Shown here in pieces: positions 7,921 to 16,128 of a stretch of 56,794 bases of DNA. This DNA comes from an uncultured Candidatus Melainabacteria bacterium (GTDB lineage Bacteria; Cyanobacteriota; Vampirovibrionia; Gastranaerophilales; Gastranaerophilaceae): contig CAMDYM010000005.1 of NCBI GenBank assembly GCA_945910425.1, forward strand, positions 1 through 56,794, read 5' to 3'. The translations under genes were made by a program, and so were the position numbers. Positions within the stretch are counted from its first letter, which is position 1, and the number at the start of each line of letters is the position of its first letter. The notes under the pieces are model-generated. The model worked only from the letters and a program-made list of their open reading frames with translations. It had not been told where the DNA came from and did not search any database.

Positions 7921-9144
7921 TTGAATAAGAGCTTTTGGATAACAATTTTTTCAACAATAATTTTAATAAGCGCGACATTTTTCATCTTCAAAAAAGATGT
8001 CAAAAATGACGAAGTTGTATTCTGGACACTTCAAATGAACGATTTTGCGCCATACATTACGGGAGTTATTAACGAGTTTGAAAAAGAAAACCCCGAAATT
8101 AAGATAAAATGGGTAGATGTGCCGTTCTCGGAAGGTGAAAAAAGAACACTGGCATCAGTCTTAAGTGACAATCCGCCCGATTTGGTTAACTTGAACCCTG
8201 ATTTTTCTGCAACCTTAGCACATAAAGGCGCTCTATATGAAATTCCGCAGGAACAAACATCTCAATTTAATAAAGAAATCCTCAATTCAATAAAGTACAA
8301 CGGAAAAATTTTTTCAATTCCGTGGTATGCCACAAGTGCTATTACAATTTATAATAAAGAAATATTAAATAAAGCAGGAATCCCGATTCCTAAAAACTAC
8401 TCTCAAATAGCGCAATATGCAAAAATCGTTAAAGCAAAAACAGGTGCGTATATTTTCTTACCTAATATCACAGAAAACGACACAATGCTGAAAATTTTGA
8501 ATAAATACGGAACAGCTTCATCAGATTTGATAGATTCGGAAAAATCCGCAGATGTTTTTGACATGTTTAAGTATATGTACACAAACAACCTGATACCGAA
8601 AGAAACCGTCACAATGACGCTTCAAGAATCGTTAGAAAAATACATGTCAGGAAATATTATGCTAATCACGGCAGGCGCAAATTTCTTGAACATGATAAAA
8701 GAAAACGCCCCGTCAACATACTCTAAAACGGACATTGCACCGCAAATAACAGGACAGTTAGGGCAAAACGACTTTTCTTTGATGAATTTTGTAATCCCGC
8801 TTCGAGCTAAACACAAAACAGAAGCACTAAAATTTGCATTGTTTTTAACAAACGAGAAAAACCAACTTGAACTTGCAAAATTAACAAATGTTCTTGCAGT
8901 AAATGAAAAAGCTTTGCAAAATGAATTTTACACAAAATACAAACCGAATGACTTAATGTCAAAAGCCCGCGTCATAAGCGCAAAACAATTAAATAAAATT
9001 CAACCGTCATACAAAACACAAAAAGGACAAAAAGAGATTAATAATATAATAAACTCATCTGTTCAAGAAATTCTGCTTGAAAAAGCATCAACAAAAGAAA
9101 TTCTTGACAAAACCGCAAAAAATTGGAAGGCAATAGAAGAATAG
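7921..9144 (+). CDS. Extracellular solute-binding protein, family 1
   Basis: A 407-aa binding protein of the MalE/UgpB type that presumably captures a sugar or oligosaccharide for an ABC importer. EVVFWTLQ at the mature start, the IxEFEKENPEIKIKWVDVPF segment and FSIPWYATSAITIYNKEILNKAGI are typical. The first 24 residues form a transmembrane or signal segment; no lipobox Cys is visible, so it is either signal-peptidase processed or membrane-tethered. The start is TTG with AAAAGGGG upstream. No permease or ATPase gene is adjacent; it is co-oriented with the dehydrogenase 9 bases downstream. Confidence 0.85.
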   Translation: MNKSFWITIFSTIILISATFFIFKKDVKNDEVVFWTLQMNDFAPYITGVINEFEKENPEIKIKWVDVPFSEGEKRTLASVLSDNPPDLVNLNPDFSATLAHKGALYEIPQEQTSQFNKEILNSIKYNGKIFSIPWYATSAITIYNKEILNKAGIPIPKNYSQIAQYAKIVKAKTGAYIFLPNITENDTMLKILNKYGTASSDLIDSEKSADVFDMFKYMYTNNLIPKETVTMTLQESLEKYMSGNIMLITAGANFLNMIKENAPSTYSKTDIAPQITGQLGQNDFSLMNFVIPLRAKHKTEALKFALFLTNEKNQLELAKLTNVLAVNEKALQNEFYTKYKPNDLMSKARVISAKQLNKIQPSYKTQKGQKEINNIINSSVQEILLEKASTKEILDKTAKNWKAIEE

Positions 9145-9153
9145 GAGAAAAGC

Positions 9154-10119
9154 ATGAAAGCAGTAGTTTTTGATAACGAATTAAAACTTGTAAACGATTA
9201 TAAAAAACCCGTTCCTCAAAAAGGAGAAGCTCTTGTAAGAGTAACCTTAGCGGGAATTTGCAACACTGATTACGAAATCACAAAAGGTTATATGGGTTAC
9301 GTTGGGATTTTAGGGCACGAAGCAGTCGGAATTGTGGAAGAAGTAAACGGTGAAGACCAATCACTTGTAGGTAAAAGAGTTGTACCGGAAATAAGTTACG
9401 GCTGCAAAGACCCGAATTGTGAATGGTGCGCTCAAAAGCTTTACCGTCACTGCCCGAACCGTCACACATTGGGAATCTGGAGAAAAGACGGCGTGTTCGC
9501 GCAATATTTTACAATGCCAACAGAAGTATTATTCGAAGTTCCAGATAATGTTCCCGATACTCAAGCTGTTTTTGTAGAACCGCTTGCAGCAGCCTTAGAA
9601 ATCACAGAACAACATCACATAAAACCGTTTGAAAAAGTTATCGTACTTGGTGACGGCAAATTAGGACTAATTACAGCATTAGCACTAAATGCGCAAAATC
9701 TTGATGTAACATTAGTCGGTAAACACCAAAATAAACTTGATATAGCAAAAGCTCAAGGAGTTAAAACATCATTACTTAATGATTTTCCGATAGAGAAAAA
9801 ATACAATGTTGTAGTTGAAGCAACAGGTTCAATTTCAGGGTTTGAAACAGCTTTAGCGCTAACCAAACCGCGCGGAGTACTGGTTCTAAAAAGTACGGTT
9901 GCCGCATCAAAAGAATTTAACTTAGCACCGATTGTAATTGATGAAATTACGGTCTTGGGTTCCCGCTGCGGACAATTCCCTGCCGCATTAAGACTATTAA
10001 AATCAGGAAAAGTTGATTTTTCTCCGCTGATTTCTGCAACCTACAGCATTGATGATGCACTTGAAGGATTTGAAAAAAATAAAGAAAAAGATACTCTGAA
10101 AGTTCTTTTAAAAGTTTAA
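9154..10119 (+). CDS. Zinc-dependent alcohol dehydrogenase (MDR family)
   Basis: A medium-chain dehydrogenase, 321 aa. The catalytic zinc site is Cys36, His55 and Glu56 (GICNTDYE, GHEAVG). Four structural-zinc cysteines sit at 84, 89, 92 and 100. The nucleotide-binding fold begins at VIVLGDGKLGLITALAL. AGGAG lies seven bases before the ATG. It follows the solute-binding protein with a 9-base gap, so both are probably one operon, suggesting oxidation of an imported sugar alcohol or similar polyol; the substrate is unknown. A strong terminator follows at once. Confidence 0.9.
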   Translation: MKAVVFDNELKLVNDYKKPVPQKGEALVRVTLAGICNTDYEITKGYMGYVGILGHEAVGIVEEVNGEDQSLVGKRVVPEISYGCKDPNCEWCAQKLYRHCPNRHTLGIWRKDGVFAQYFTMPTEVLFEVPDNVPDTQAVFVEPLAAALEITEQHHIKPFEKVIVLGDGKLGLITALALNAQNLDVTLVGKHQNKLDIAKAQGVKTSLLNDFPIEKKYNVVVEATGSISGFETALALTKPRGVLVLKSTVAASKEFNLAPIVIDEITVLGSRCGQFPAALRLLKSGKVDFSPLISATYSIDDALEGFEKNKEKDTLKVLLKV

Positions 10120-10120
10120 A

Positions 10121-10148
10121 AAAAAGCGGGTTACAAAACCCGCTTTTT
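10121..10148. terminator. Bidirectional intrinsic terminator
   Basis: AAAAAGCGGGTT (10121-10132) and AACCCGCTTTTT (10137-10148) with a 4-base loop, between the converging dehydrogenase and prepilin genes. A and T runs on the two sides let it serve both. Confidence 0.9.
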
Positions 10149-10150
10149 TA

Positions 10151-11062
10151 TTATTTATAATCTATATAATCAGTCCAGTAATTGTTAGAAGACGTCATTG
10201 CCCTGCCTCTTGCAGACTTACCGCAGCCGACACTTTCAACATCACAATAAGTACTTTTCATTACAGCAGCATTTTCAACAGGTTCAAAAAATGGACAATA
10301 ATCTAAAGCCGAACCTGAACCTTTTTCAAATGTTCTAATATTAGACCCCTCTTCATTTTCTTTAACATTAACTGACGGAACACTGTTAGATGCACCTTTT
10401 GCTGCAATCATCTCAATATTACAAGGAACAATTGTACCTATGTAATTATTAGCATTACCCGGATCATTATAAACAAAAGTTGCTAACTGCAATGGTGACA
10501 TTGGAATAAATGCAAATATGTCAACATTTTGTCTGTTAGGTTTGGCGTTTCCGTTAATATCGACACATATCATACTATTTTCACCATTAAATGTCCACAA
10601 TCTGCCTTTACTGTCAGTCCAAACTCCGCCATTATCACAAGGATCACCAGCCCCCAAAAGTCCGTTTGTTATATTAAAACGAAACTTACCACTTCCTGAA
10701 CGAACACCATAAAAAGCTCTTAATTCATTAGTAAGAGCACCACCTATATGGGTAGCATTACCCCTATATGGACCGCCGCCATTGAACATTGACATAAACT
10801 CCTGATACCATCTGTTATACCCGACACCGTTTGCATAAGTAGCCCAATCTCCGTGGCGTTCATTTAAAACCGTTGCAACAGCCTTTATATCACTATATGT
10901 AGCCCTAAACTGCTGTTCTAAAACTTTTCCGCGATAATTATAAGCAAGAGTCGGTATTGTAATCGCAGCAATTGAACCCAAAAGACCAATTGTTACAAGA
11001 ACTTCCGAAAGAGTAAACCCAAAACGTTTATTAAAATCAAACACTATCTTAATCATCCTCAT
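10151..11062 (-). CDS. Prepilin-like protein with type IV N-methylation signal
   Basis: 303 aa. The class III signal RFG|FTLSEVLVTIGLLGSIAAITIP has the prepilin-peptidase Gly, methylated Phe+1 and Glu+5, followed by a roughly 20-residue hydrophobic helix. The globular part is Gly/Asn-rich with several Cys. It contains DINGNAKPNRQNVDIF, a motif shared with the other two prepilin-like proteins here (remnant at 15149 and gene at 48790). Length suggests a minor pilin or pseudopilin rather than a major pilin. No assembly genes are adjacent; the nearest motor-like gene is at 40087. Confidence 0.85.
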   Translation of the reverse strand: MRMIKIVFDFNKRFGFTLSEVLVTIGLLGSIAAITIPTLAYNYRGKVLEQQFRATYSDIKAVATVLNERHGDWATYANGVGYNRWYQEFMSMFNGGGPYRGNATHIGGALTNELRAFYGVRSGSGKFRFNITNGLLGAGDPCDNGGVWTDSKGRLWTFNGENSMICVDINGNAKPNRQNVDIFAFIPMSPLQLATFVYNDPGNANNYIGTIVPCNIEMIAAKGASNSVPSVNVKENEEGSNIRTFEKGSGSALDYCPFFEPVENAAVMKSTYCDVESVGCGKSARGRAMTSSNNYWTDYIDYK

Positions 11063-11113
11063 AAAAGTAACTTTATATACTAATTATACCGTATTTTGAC
11101 AAGGTTGTCCACC

Positions 11114-11896
11114 CTAAATAATATTTGCAAAACTTAGAAAATACTCTTCAATAATATTCATCAACATCGGTAAAATCCACACCATAATCGCAGCACCCAA
11201 AACAGGTTTAAACAAGAAACTTAATTGGAAAACGTTTACCTGAGGCGCAGTTCTTGAAATTACACCCAGAATAATATCCTGTCCCAAAGTCGCAAGCAAA
11301 ATCGGTGACGCAATTTGTAATCCCATATACAAAGTATTTGACGACATTTTGATAAGCAAATCCATTTTGATAAGCTGTGCAAGCGGAACATGCGAAGCAT
11401 ACATCGGAAAGATTTCAAAACTCCTTAATAACGCCTTAAACAGCCAAAATATCCCGCCAAGGTTTATGAATATCAAAATTCCCATTAAAGAAATCATTTT
11501 TGTTAAAATAGACACCTGAGCAGATGTTGTAGGGTCTAACGCTGTAGCTGATGATAAACCCATTTGCATATTAATCATCTCAGCCCCGGAATCAATAGCA
11601 ATAGTTATCAATTGCGCCATATAACCAATCATAGCCCCAACCACAACGTTTAGCAAAAGCGACAACATAAACGAATCACATTGCGTAAAAACCTTTTCAG
11701 GAGATAAAAACGGCACAATAAATATAGTTATAATAAGCGCAAACGGAATCTTAACAAGTGTCGGAAAATCTTTTCTGTTAAAAATCGGACAAAACCTGAA
11801 AAAACCAATCATTCTTGCAAACACCAAGGCACCTGCCATAAGGTAGGTGTTAATCTTTGGAAACATTGCAAGTATTGATGAATAAATAGGCTCCAT
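11114..11896 (-). CDS. fliR: Flagellar/type III export gate protein FliR
   Basis: Inner-membrane component of the FliP5Q4R1 export gate. 260 aa, six or so transmembrane helices. Recognisable family segments are ARMIGFFRFCPIF near residue 30, the QMGLSSATALDPTTSAQ loop (about 112-128), FWLFKALLRSFEIFP, and the C-terminal APQVNVFQLSFLFKP. AGGAAG precedes the ATG. It is the last gene of the minus-strand run fliN/Y-O-P-Q-R, 4 bases after fliQ. No fused FlhB domain. Confidence 0.93.
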   Translation of the reverse strand: MEPIYSSILAMFPKINTYLMAGALVFARMIGFFRFCPIFNRKDFPTLVKIPFALIITIFIVPFLSPEKVFTQCDSFMLSLLLNVVVGAMIGYMAQLITIAIDSGAEMINMQMGLSSATALDPTTSAQVSILTKMISLMGILIFINLGGIFWLFKALLRSFEIFPMYASHVPLAQLIKMDLLIKMSSNTLYMGLQIASPILLATLGQDIILGVISRTAPQVNVFQLSFLFKPVLGAAIMVWILPMLMNIIEEYFLSFANII

Positions 11897-11900
11897 TTAA

Positions 11901-12389
11901 TTATCTTCCTAACATTTTTTTAGTTTCAACAAGATTTGGTTTTGGCATAGCTGTTTTTGGTGCCTGTGTATAACTTTCTTTTTTATAATTATCAATATAC
12001 GGAACCTTGCCAGGGTTCTTCATAATCTCATTTATCGAATCAACGCTTCTGAATCTGTCTTTCATCTCTCCCTCAAACGGAGTTGTGTATTTATGATAAT
12101 TTGAATCCAGGACAAAACTTTCCATTTTCGGAACCGTATTAAAAGCAAGCACCATACCCTCCTGGAACAAATTTGTCAAAAGTCTTATAAACCCGACTCC
12201 GCCGATAACAATGACAAGGAAAACCCCGAGAATTTTCGGAGCCGCCGCAATGGTTTGTTCCTGAACCTGAGTTACTGCCTGCAAAATACCTACAACTAAA
12301 CCAATACCTGCTGCGCATAATACACACGGCATTGAGATTGATAACATTATTAAAAAACCTTTAGCTAAATATTCTAATAAAACTTCCAC
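11901..12389 (-). CDS. fliQ: Export gate protein FliQ with long C-terminal tail
   Basis: Residues 1-95 are a normal FliQ: two transmembrane helices with GLVVGILQAVTQVQEQTI between them. Ordinary FliQ ends near residue 90, but this protein continues for about 67 more residues (KYTTPFEGEMKDRFRSVDS... to KKMLGR), hydrophilic, Pro/Lys-rich and likely cytosolic. The start codon is GTG with AAAGGAAA upstream. The tail's role is unknown; it is encoded cleanly before fliR, so it is not a simple frameshift into the next gene. Confidence 0.9.
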   Translation of the reverse strand: MEVLLEYLAKGFLIMLSISMPCVLCAAGIGLVVGILQAVTQVQEQTIAAAPKILGVFLVIVIGGVGFIRLLTNLFQEGMVLAFNTVPKMESFVLDSNYHKYTTPFEGEMKDRFRSVDSINEIMKNPGKVPYIDNYKKESYTQAPKTAMPKPNLVETKKMLGR

Positions 12390-12407
12390 AATTATTTTCC
12401 TTTCGGT

Positions 12408-13046
12408 TTAGTTGTAACTTGAAACAAGCCCTTGAATTATAAGTGCCCACCCGTCAACTGCAATAAATATCAGCAGTTTAAACGGCATCGATATGATTGT
12501 TGGTGATAACATAAACATACCAAGTGCCAAAAGAATGTTTGCGACAACCAAATCCAGAATAATAAACGGTACAAATATAATAAAACTTATTTCAAACGCC
12601 GTTTTTAATTCACTTATAATATAAGCCGGAGCAACTTCCCAAATTGAAAGTTCATCAGGGGATTTCGGCTTTGTTTTATGTGCTAATTCGACAAAAAATG
12701 TCAAATCGCTTTCTCTGGTTTGTTTTAGCATAAATTCTTTTAACGGTTTTGAGCCTTCCTGAATAGCCATAACCATATTTTGGTTCTTCTGATACGGAAC
12801 CGATCCCATTTGATACATTCTGTCAAATGTTGAACCCATTGTATAGAAAGTTAAAATTATAGATAATCCGATAATTACGATTGCGGGCGGAACCTGTTGT
12901 GTACCCATTGCAGTTTTTAACATTGAAAATACAACGACAAATCTCAAAAAACTTGTCATACAACAAAAAACAAACGGTAGTAATGAAAACATTGACATTA
13001 CTATCAGAAGTTGTAATACAGGGTTTAAATTTTGCAATGCATCCAT
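12408..13046 (-). CDS. fliP: Export gate protein FliP
   Basis: 212 aa, four transmembrane helices. TSFLRFVVVFSMLKTAMGTQQVPP (about 31-54) and the C-terminal SFIIFVPFIILDLVVANILLALGMFMLSP block are diagnostic of FliP/SctR. It starts directly with the first membrane helix and lacks the long cleavable signal of enterobacterial FliP, so by length it also resembles SctR of injectisomes. The fliO and SpoA-domain neighbours favour the flagellar type. AAGGAA precedes the ATG. Confidence 0.93.
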   Translation of the reverse strand: MDALQNLNPVLQLLIVMSMFSLLPFVFCCMTSFLRFVVVFSMLKTAMGTQQVPPAIVIIGLSIILTFYTMGSTFDRMYQMGSVPYQKNQNMVMAIQEGSKPLKEFMLKQTRESDLTFFVELAHKTKPKSPDELSIWEVAPAYIISELKTAFEISFIIFVPFIILDLVVANILLALGMFMLSPTIISMPFKLLIFIAVDGWALIIQGLVSSYN

Positions 13047-13060
13047 ATATTTATCATTCC

Positions 13061-13579
13061 TTATAATTCGTTAATTCTTTTAGCCATTTCACGCATCGGA
13101 GAACGCCCGTTCCTTGCAGGGGTTTTCGGGAAATCCATCGACATAACAGACCTGTCTTTTCTTCGCGGAGGACGGGTTCTGACAGATGCTGGCCGCATTT
13201 GAGGTGATGCCTGCGACATTTGAGGCTGAACCACGTCTTGAGGTAGAACCTGAGATTGAATTTGAGGTTCAATAGTTTTTTGCATCTCAAGAAGCGCATC
13301 AAATGACGACACCTCTTTACTCCCTTTACCCCCGTCAAGCTTTGATATAAGAGTTGTTCTATCTACATCTGACGCGATAAGAAATCTCTCGTTACCCGCC
13401 CTTACAACATGTAAAGTCTTTCGGGGATTAAGACTCATAGACTCTTCAACACTGAGAAATTTTGAATTGTCTTTACGAATACTTCCGTCCATAACTTTTT
13501 TATAGACAAACACCGCAAAACAGATTAACCCTGTCATTGCCATTGTATATACCGTAAAATTTGCTAAATATCCACCCAT
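13061..13579 (-). CDS. fliO: Flagellar export assembly protein FliO
   Basis: 172 aa. One N-terminal transmembrane helix (about 8-28) is followed by the small FliO beta domain: FLSVEESMSLNPRKTLHVVRAGNERFLIASDVDRTTLISKL. The remaining C-terminal part is low-complexity, Gln/Pro/Arg-rich (about 110-165). It helps FliP ring assembly in the family. GGGGAG precedes the ATG. It sits between the FliN/Y-type gene and fliP, the classic position. Confidence 0.85.
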   Translation of the reverse strand: MGGYLANFTVYTMAMTGLICFAVFVYKKVMDGSIRKDNSKFLSVEESMSLNPRKTLHVVRAGNERFLIASDVDRTTLISKLDGGKGSKEVSSFDALLEMQKTIEPQIQSQVLPQDVVQPQMSQASPQMRPASVRTRPPRRKDRSVMSMDFPKTPARNGRSPMREMAKRINEL

Positions 13580-13611
13580 AAGTTTTAAAATCTCCCCGTC
13601 TTAATTTAATT

Positions 13612-14802
13612 TTAGATATTTTCGTCTTCAAGTTCAAAATCGCTGTAATCAAATTCTTCATCTGATCCGCCTTCTTGCGGCGCTTCTTCTGATGAGAATT
13701 GTTCTTGTTCATCTTGAGAAGCAAACTCTTCAGCACCTTCGTTTTCAGTGTTCTCAACCGAAGCGGCAGATCTTGAAGCTCCACCTTCACCTTGAGCTAT
13801 TACGTTATTGATTTTAACTCCGTATCTGTCATTTACGATAACCAATGAACCCGAAGCAATCGGTTTACCTTCGACTTTTAAAGTTACATTGTTATCATAT
13901 AGTGAAGCTAAATCAACAACCAAGCCGTTTTCTATATCTTTTAATTCGCCAAGAGATATTTTTACAGTATCAAACTCTGCACTCATTTCAACTTCGATAC
14001 TGTCCCAAATATTACCGTGAGTTTCGCTCATCTCATCTCCTCCGTTGTCTATATCAGGTATTAATAAATCCATGTTCGGGTTAATATTTACATCCATATT
14101 TTCCCCGTTTATTGATAATTTTACAGATTTCAAGTCGCTGTCTTCAAAAACCACAACATCTTCTGATTCTAAGTTTTTGATATCATAAAGCGAGAATTTC
14201 GTTTTACCGACAAATACGCTTGCAAAAGTTTCACTGTTCGGAAAATTGTCTTCTGTAAACGCATTTCCCGCAGGTTGAAGTTCTTGAGCATTAACCAATA
14301 CTTGCGGTAATGTAATAATAAATTTTCCCGCAGAATGATTGTATTCTTCGACCTCTTTTATTATAAAAGTCAAATGTACCGTATCAAAGTTACTGCGCTT
14401 AATCTGCGTCGGGTCAGGCTCATTTATAATCGTTTTGATATGTTCAAACATAAAATCGTTAAACGAAGTTATCACCTTTGATTCAAGCTCGGAAATTTTA
14501 TTGATATTAAACTTGTGTTTAGTTTGTCCTAAAATTTTAGATAAAATTATATTGATAGCTTTATCGGTTAACCTGAAAAACATATCGTATTCTTTATCAA
14601 TCTTAATTTTAGTAACAAAACAAGACTCATTATCAAGCATACAATTAATATTTTTACTAAGTCCGATAAGTTCTAAACGAAAATTTTTGTCAAAAAACTC
14701 ATCACAAGACTCTTGAACGATAGTCGGGAAGGTATTTTTGTACCAGTCAAACTCTCTGTACAATTGCTTTGTGGATATTGAATTTTGAAGCTTATCTTCC
14801 AT
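13612..14802 (-). CDS. FliN/FliY-type switch protein with SpoA domain
   Basis: 396 aa from the ATG at 14802, chosen because AAGGGA lies 8 bases upstream; an in-frame GTG at 14844 has no proper site. Residues about 263-331 form a SpoA (FliN C-terminal) domain: DTVKISLGELKDIENGLVVDLASLYDNNVTLKVEGKPIASGSLVIVNDRYGVKI. The N-terminal 200 residues (with KYDMFFRLTDKAINIILSKILG) could be a CheC/FliM-middle-like domain, as in FliY or FliM. The tail after residue 340 is extremely acidic. It leads the export operon and would form the switch C-ring or sorting platform. Confidence 0.75.
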   Translation of the reverse strand: MEDKLQNSISTKQLYREFDWYKNTFPTIVQESCDEFFDKNFRLELIGLSKNINCMLDNESCFVTKIKIDKEYDMFFRLTDKAINIILSKILGQTKHKFNINKISELESKVITSFNDFMFEHIKTIINEPDPTQIKRSNFDTVHLTFIIKEVEEYNHSAGKFIITLPQVLVNAQELQPAGNAFTEDNFPNSETFASVFVGKTKFSLYDIKNLESEDVVVFEDSDLKSVKLSINGENMDVNINPNMDLLIPDIDNGGDEMSETHGNIWDSIEVEMSAEFDTVKISLGELKDIENGLVVDLASLYDNNVTLKVEGKPIASGSLVIVNDRYGVKINNVIAQGEGGASRSAASVENTENEGAEEFASQDEQEQFSSEEAPQEGGSDEEFDYSDFELEDENI

Positions 14803-14837
14803 AAAACTATCCCTTAATTTATCCCTTTGGAAATATT

Positions 14838-14866
14838 TAGACACACTTCCACACTTACAATATAAT
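14838..14866 (+). promoter_or_regulatory. Candidate plus-strand promoter
   Basis: TAGACA (14838-14843), 17 bases, TATAAT (14861-14866). It points away from the flagellar operon into the debris region and would drive the 40-aa ORF at 14931. A divergent minus-strand promoter (TTGATG at plus 14883-14888; TATTAT/TATATT at plus 14859-14867) overlaps it and probably serves the export operon. Confidence 0.5.
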
Positions 14867-14930
14867 ACAACAGTATTAATTACATCAATCTTTTAATGGA
14901 TTTTTTTGAAAAATCAAGGAGGGGGGGTAA

Positions 14931-15053
14931 ATGGATAAAGGGGTCAATATATATGGAGGTAGAAACAGGTTGGGCTTTCAGGTAGGTTGGGCTTTCAGCC
15001 CAACTCTTTTTATTTCAACATTATTCCTCTCTTATTGCATTAATTATTTTTAA
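14931..15053 (+). CDS. Possible 40-aa protein
   Basis: Begins MDKGVNIYGGRNRLGF and ends in a hydrophobic stretch (FISTLFLSYCINYF). A perfect AAGGAGG lies 8 bases upstream and a good promoter further up. However, a terminator-like hairpin sits in the middle of the ORF, and the downstream region is gene debris. It may be the surviving 5' end of a gene whose body was replaced. Confidence 0.3.
   Translation: MDKGVNIYGGRNRLGFQVGWAFSPTLFISTLFLSYCINYF
14986..15013 (+). terminator. Intrinsic terminator or hairpin repeat
   Basis: GTTGGGCT (14986-14993) and AGCCCAAC (14997-15004) with a 3-base loop, followed by TCTTTTTATTT. A second copy of AGGTTGGGCTTTCAGGT lies immediately upstream (14967-14983), and AGTAGGTTGGGCTTTT recurs near 20415, so it may belong to a dispersed repeat. 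Confidence 0.6.
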
Positions 15054-15070
15054 ATATTTCTTTAATTCTT

Positions 15071-15763
15071 TTGGAGTTGAAGTTCTCAAAATATCAACAA
15101 GTATATAAAAATTTTTATCTTTTAATAAGTAAATATAATGATACAATAACTGTTGCAAAGGTAAAAGAAACATATTCAATATTTTCACAAGCTGAAAAAC
15201 GCTGGGAAGACGATAATGAATGTGTTGGAGATGTTGCAGGATGTTTAACAAATTACAAAAGTTTTGATTATAAATTTGTTCAAGATTTAATAAAATATAT
15301 GAATGTTCAAGATACGGCATATCTTGGACAAAATAAATCAAATAAAATATGGTTAGCAGACATCCCCTCAAAAGCTTTAAACGGACAAAACAGCCAATGG
15401 CATGGAGTTCATAAAATCAATGATTATTTCAGTCATATTTTATTATCTAATGGGGTTTCAATAGCCTGTACTGTTGAAAATTACAGAACTTGCCTGAATT
15501 GTTATATGGATATCAATGCACAAAGTAAACCTAATAGAATTGGAGTTGACGTTTTCCCGTTTGCCGTTGGAGCATATAAAAACGGCTATTATAAAGGTAT
15601 TAACCCTTATTACTGTGAAGACTCCAGTCCTGGTAAAGATAAAGGATTATGCGCAACCCGTAACGGCAAAATCTGTTCTCCTGATGACGGAAGAAGTCCT
15701 ACAGCTTATATTCTAAAACATAACAAAGTTTTTGATATAAAAAAACTCGGATACCCAAAATAA
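15071..15763 (+). pseudogene. Decapitated prepilin-like gene
   Basis: From about 15149 the reading frame (VAKVKETYSIFSQAEKRW...) matches the part of these prepilins that normally follows the hydrophobic helix, and it carries the shared DINAQSKPNRIGVDVFPF motif. The expected N-terminal FTLAEVLITLG signal and helix are absent: the 26 residues before it are unrelated and have no ribosome-binding site. The body stays open for about 205 codons, so loss of the 5' end was recent or the fragment is expressed by other means. Compare the intact genes at 10151 and 48790. Confidence 0.7.
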
Positions 15764-15842
15764 CGCCTATATTCTTTTATTTTACACCGTGTACGAGATA
15801 TTGTGATTGAATGCCGGGTGAGGGTTGTATCAGCATTGACAG

Positions 15843-15863
15843 ACTCCGTGTCAAGCACGGAGT
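15843..15863. repeat. Short palindromic element
   Basis: ACTCCGTG (15843-15850), 5-base loop, CACGGAGT (15856-15863). A related palindrome, ACTCCGGG...CCCGGAGT, is at 53142-53163. There is no T run, so a terminator is unlikely. Two copies suggest a small dispersed palindromic repeat. Confidence 0.5.
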
Positions 15864-15907
15864 GACATTAAGTAATATATGAGTAATTCAACATAGAACC
15901 GAAAGAA

Positions 15908-16126
15908 TTGCTCTTAAAAAGCGTTCAAAACCTTGAACACGTTTTCATAATCCGACTTACTCCAACCTGCGAAATTCCTGTTTATGTCTGCCATAAATTG
16001 TGTGCTGTCGCAGACACCAAAGAAATGCGTATCGGCAAATTTGACCCTGACGCTGACCAAGTCGGAATATATAAACGCATGGGTACAAGCGATTATTATT
16101 TCAGATGGCTTGGAGATGAAGTGTAA
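15908..16126 (+). pseudogene. Gene fragment(s) of unknown origin
   Basis: From about 16000 to the stop at 16126 the plus strand reads as natural protein (ADTKEMRIGKFDPDADQVG to YYFRWLGDEV), whereas the first third does not. In contrast, 15917-15997 reads naturally on the minus strand (MADINRNFAGWSKSDYENVF). The simplest reading is two unrelated fragments joined, with no start site for either. I recognise neither family. Confidence 0.35.
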
Positions 16127-16128
16127 CA

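Noticed and set aside
7860-8003. N-terminal extension of rarA
   Set aside because: It crosses the promoter and is not found in RarA; the ATG at 7859 aligns with the family start.
12408-13046. Injectisome (type III secretion) instead of flagellar gate
   Set aside because: FliP lacks a long signal as SctR does, but fliO, a FliN/Y-type SpoA protein and a FliA-like sigma factor favour the flagellar type; no secretin, needle or translocon genes are seen.
13054-13338. Overlapping ORFs in the fliO region on the same strand
   Set aside because: Frame-shifted shadows of fliO and the FliN/Y gene; no start sites and no sensible composition.
15021-15371. 116-aa minus-strand ORF over the prepilin remnant
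   Set aside because: Only its last 35 residues look like protein (possible HTH tail); the rest is antisense to the prepilin body. Recorded under the debris finding, not as a gene.
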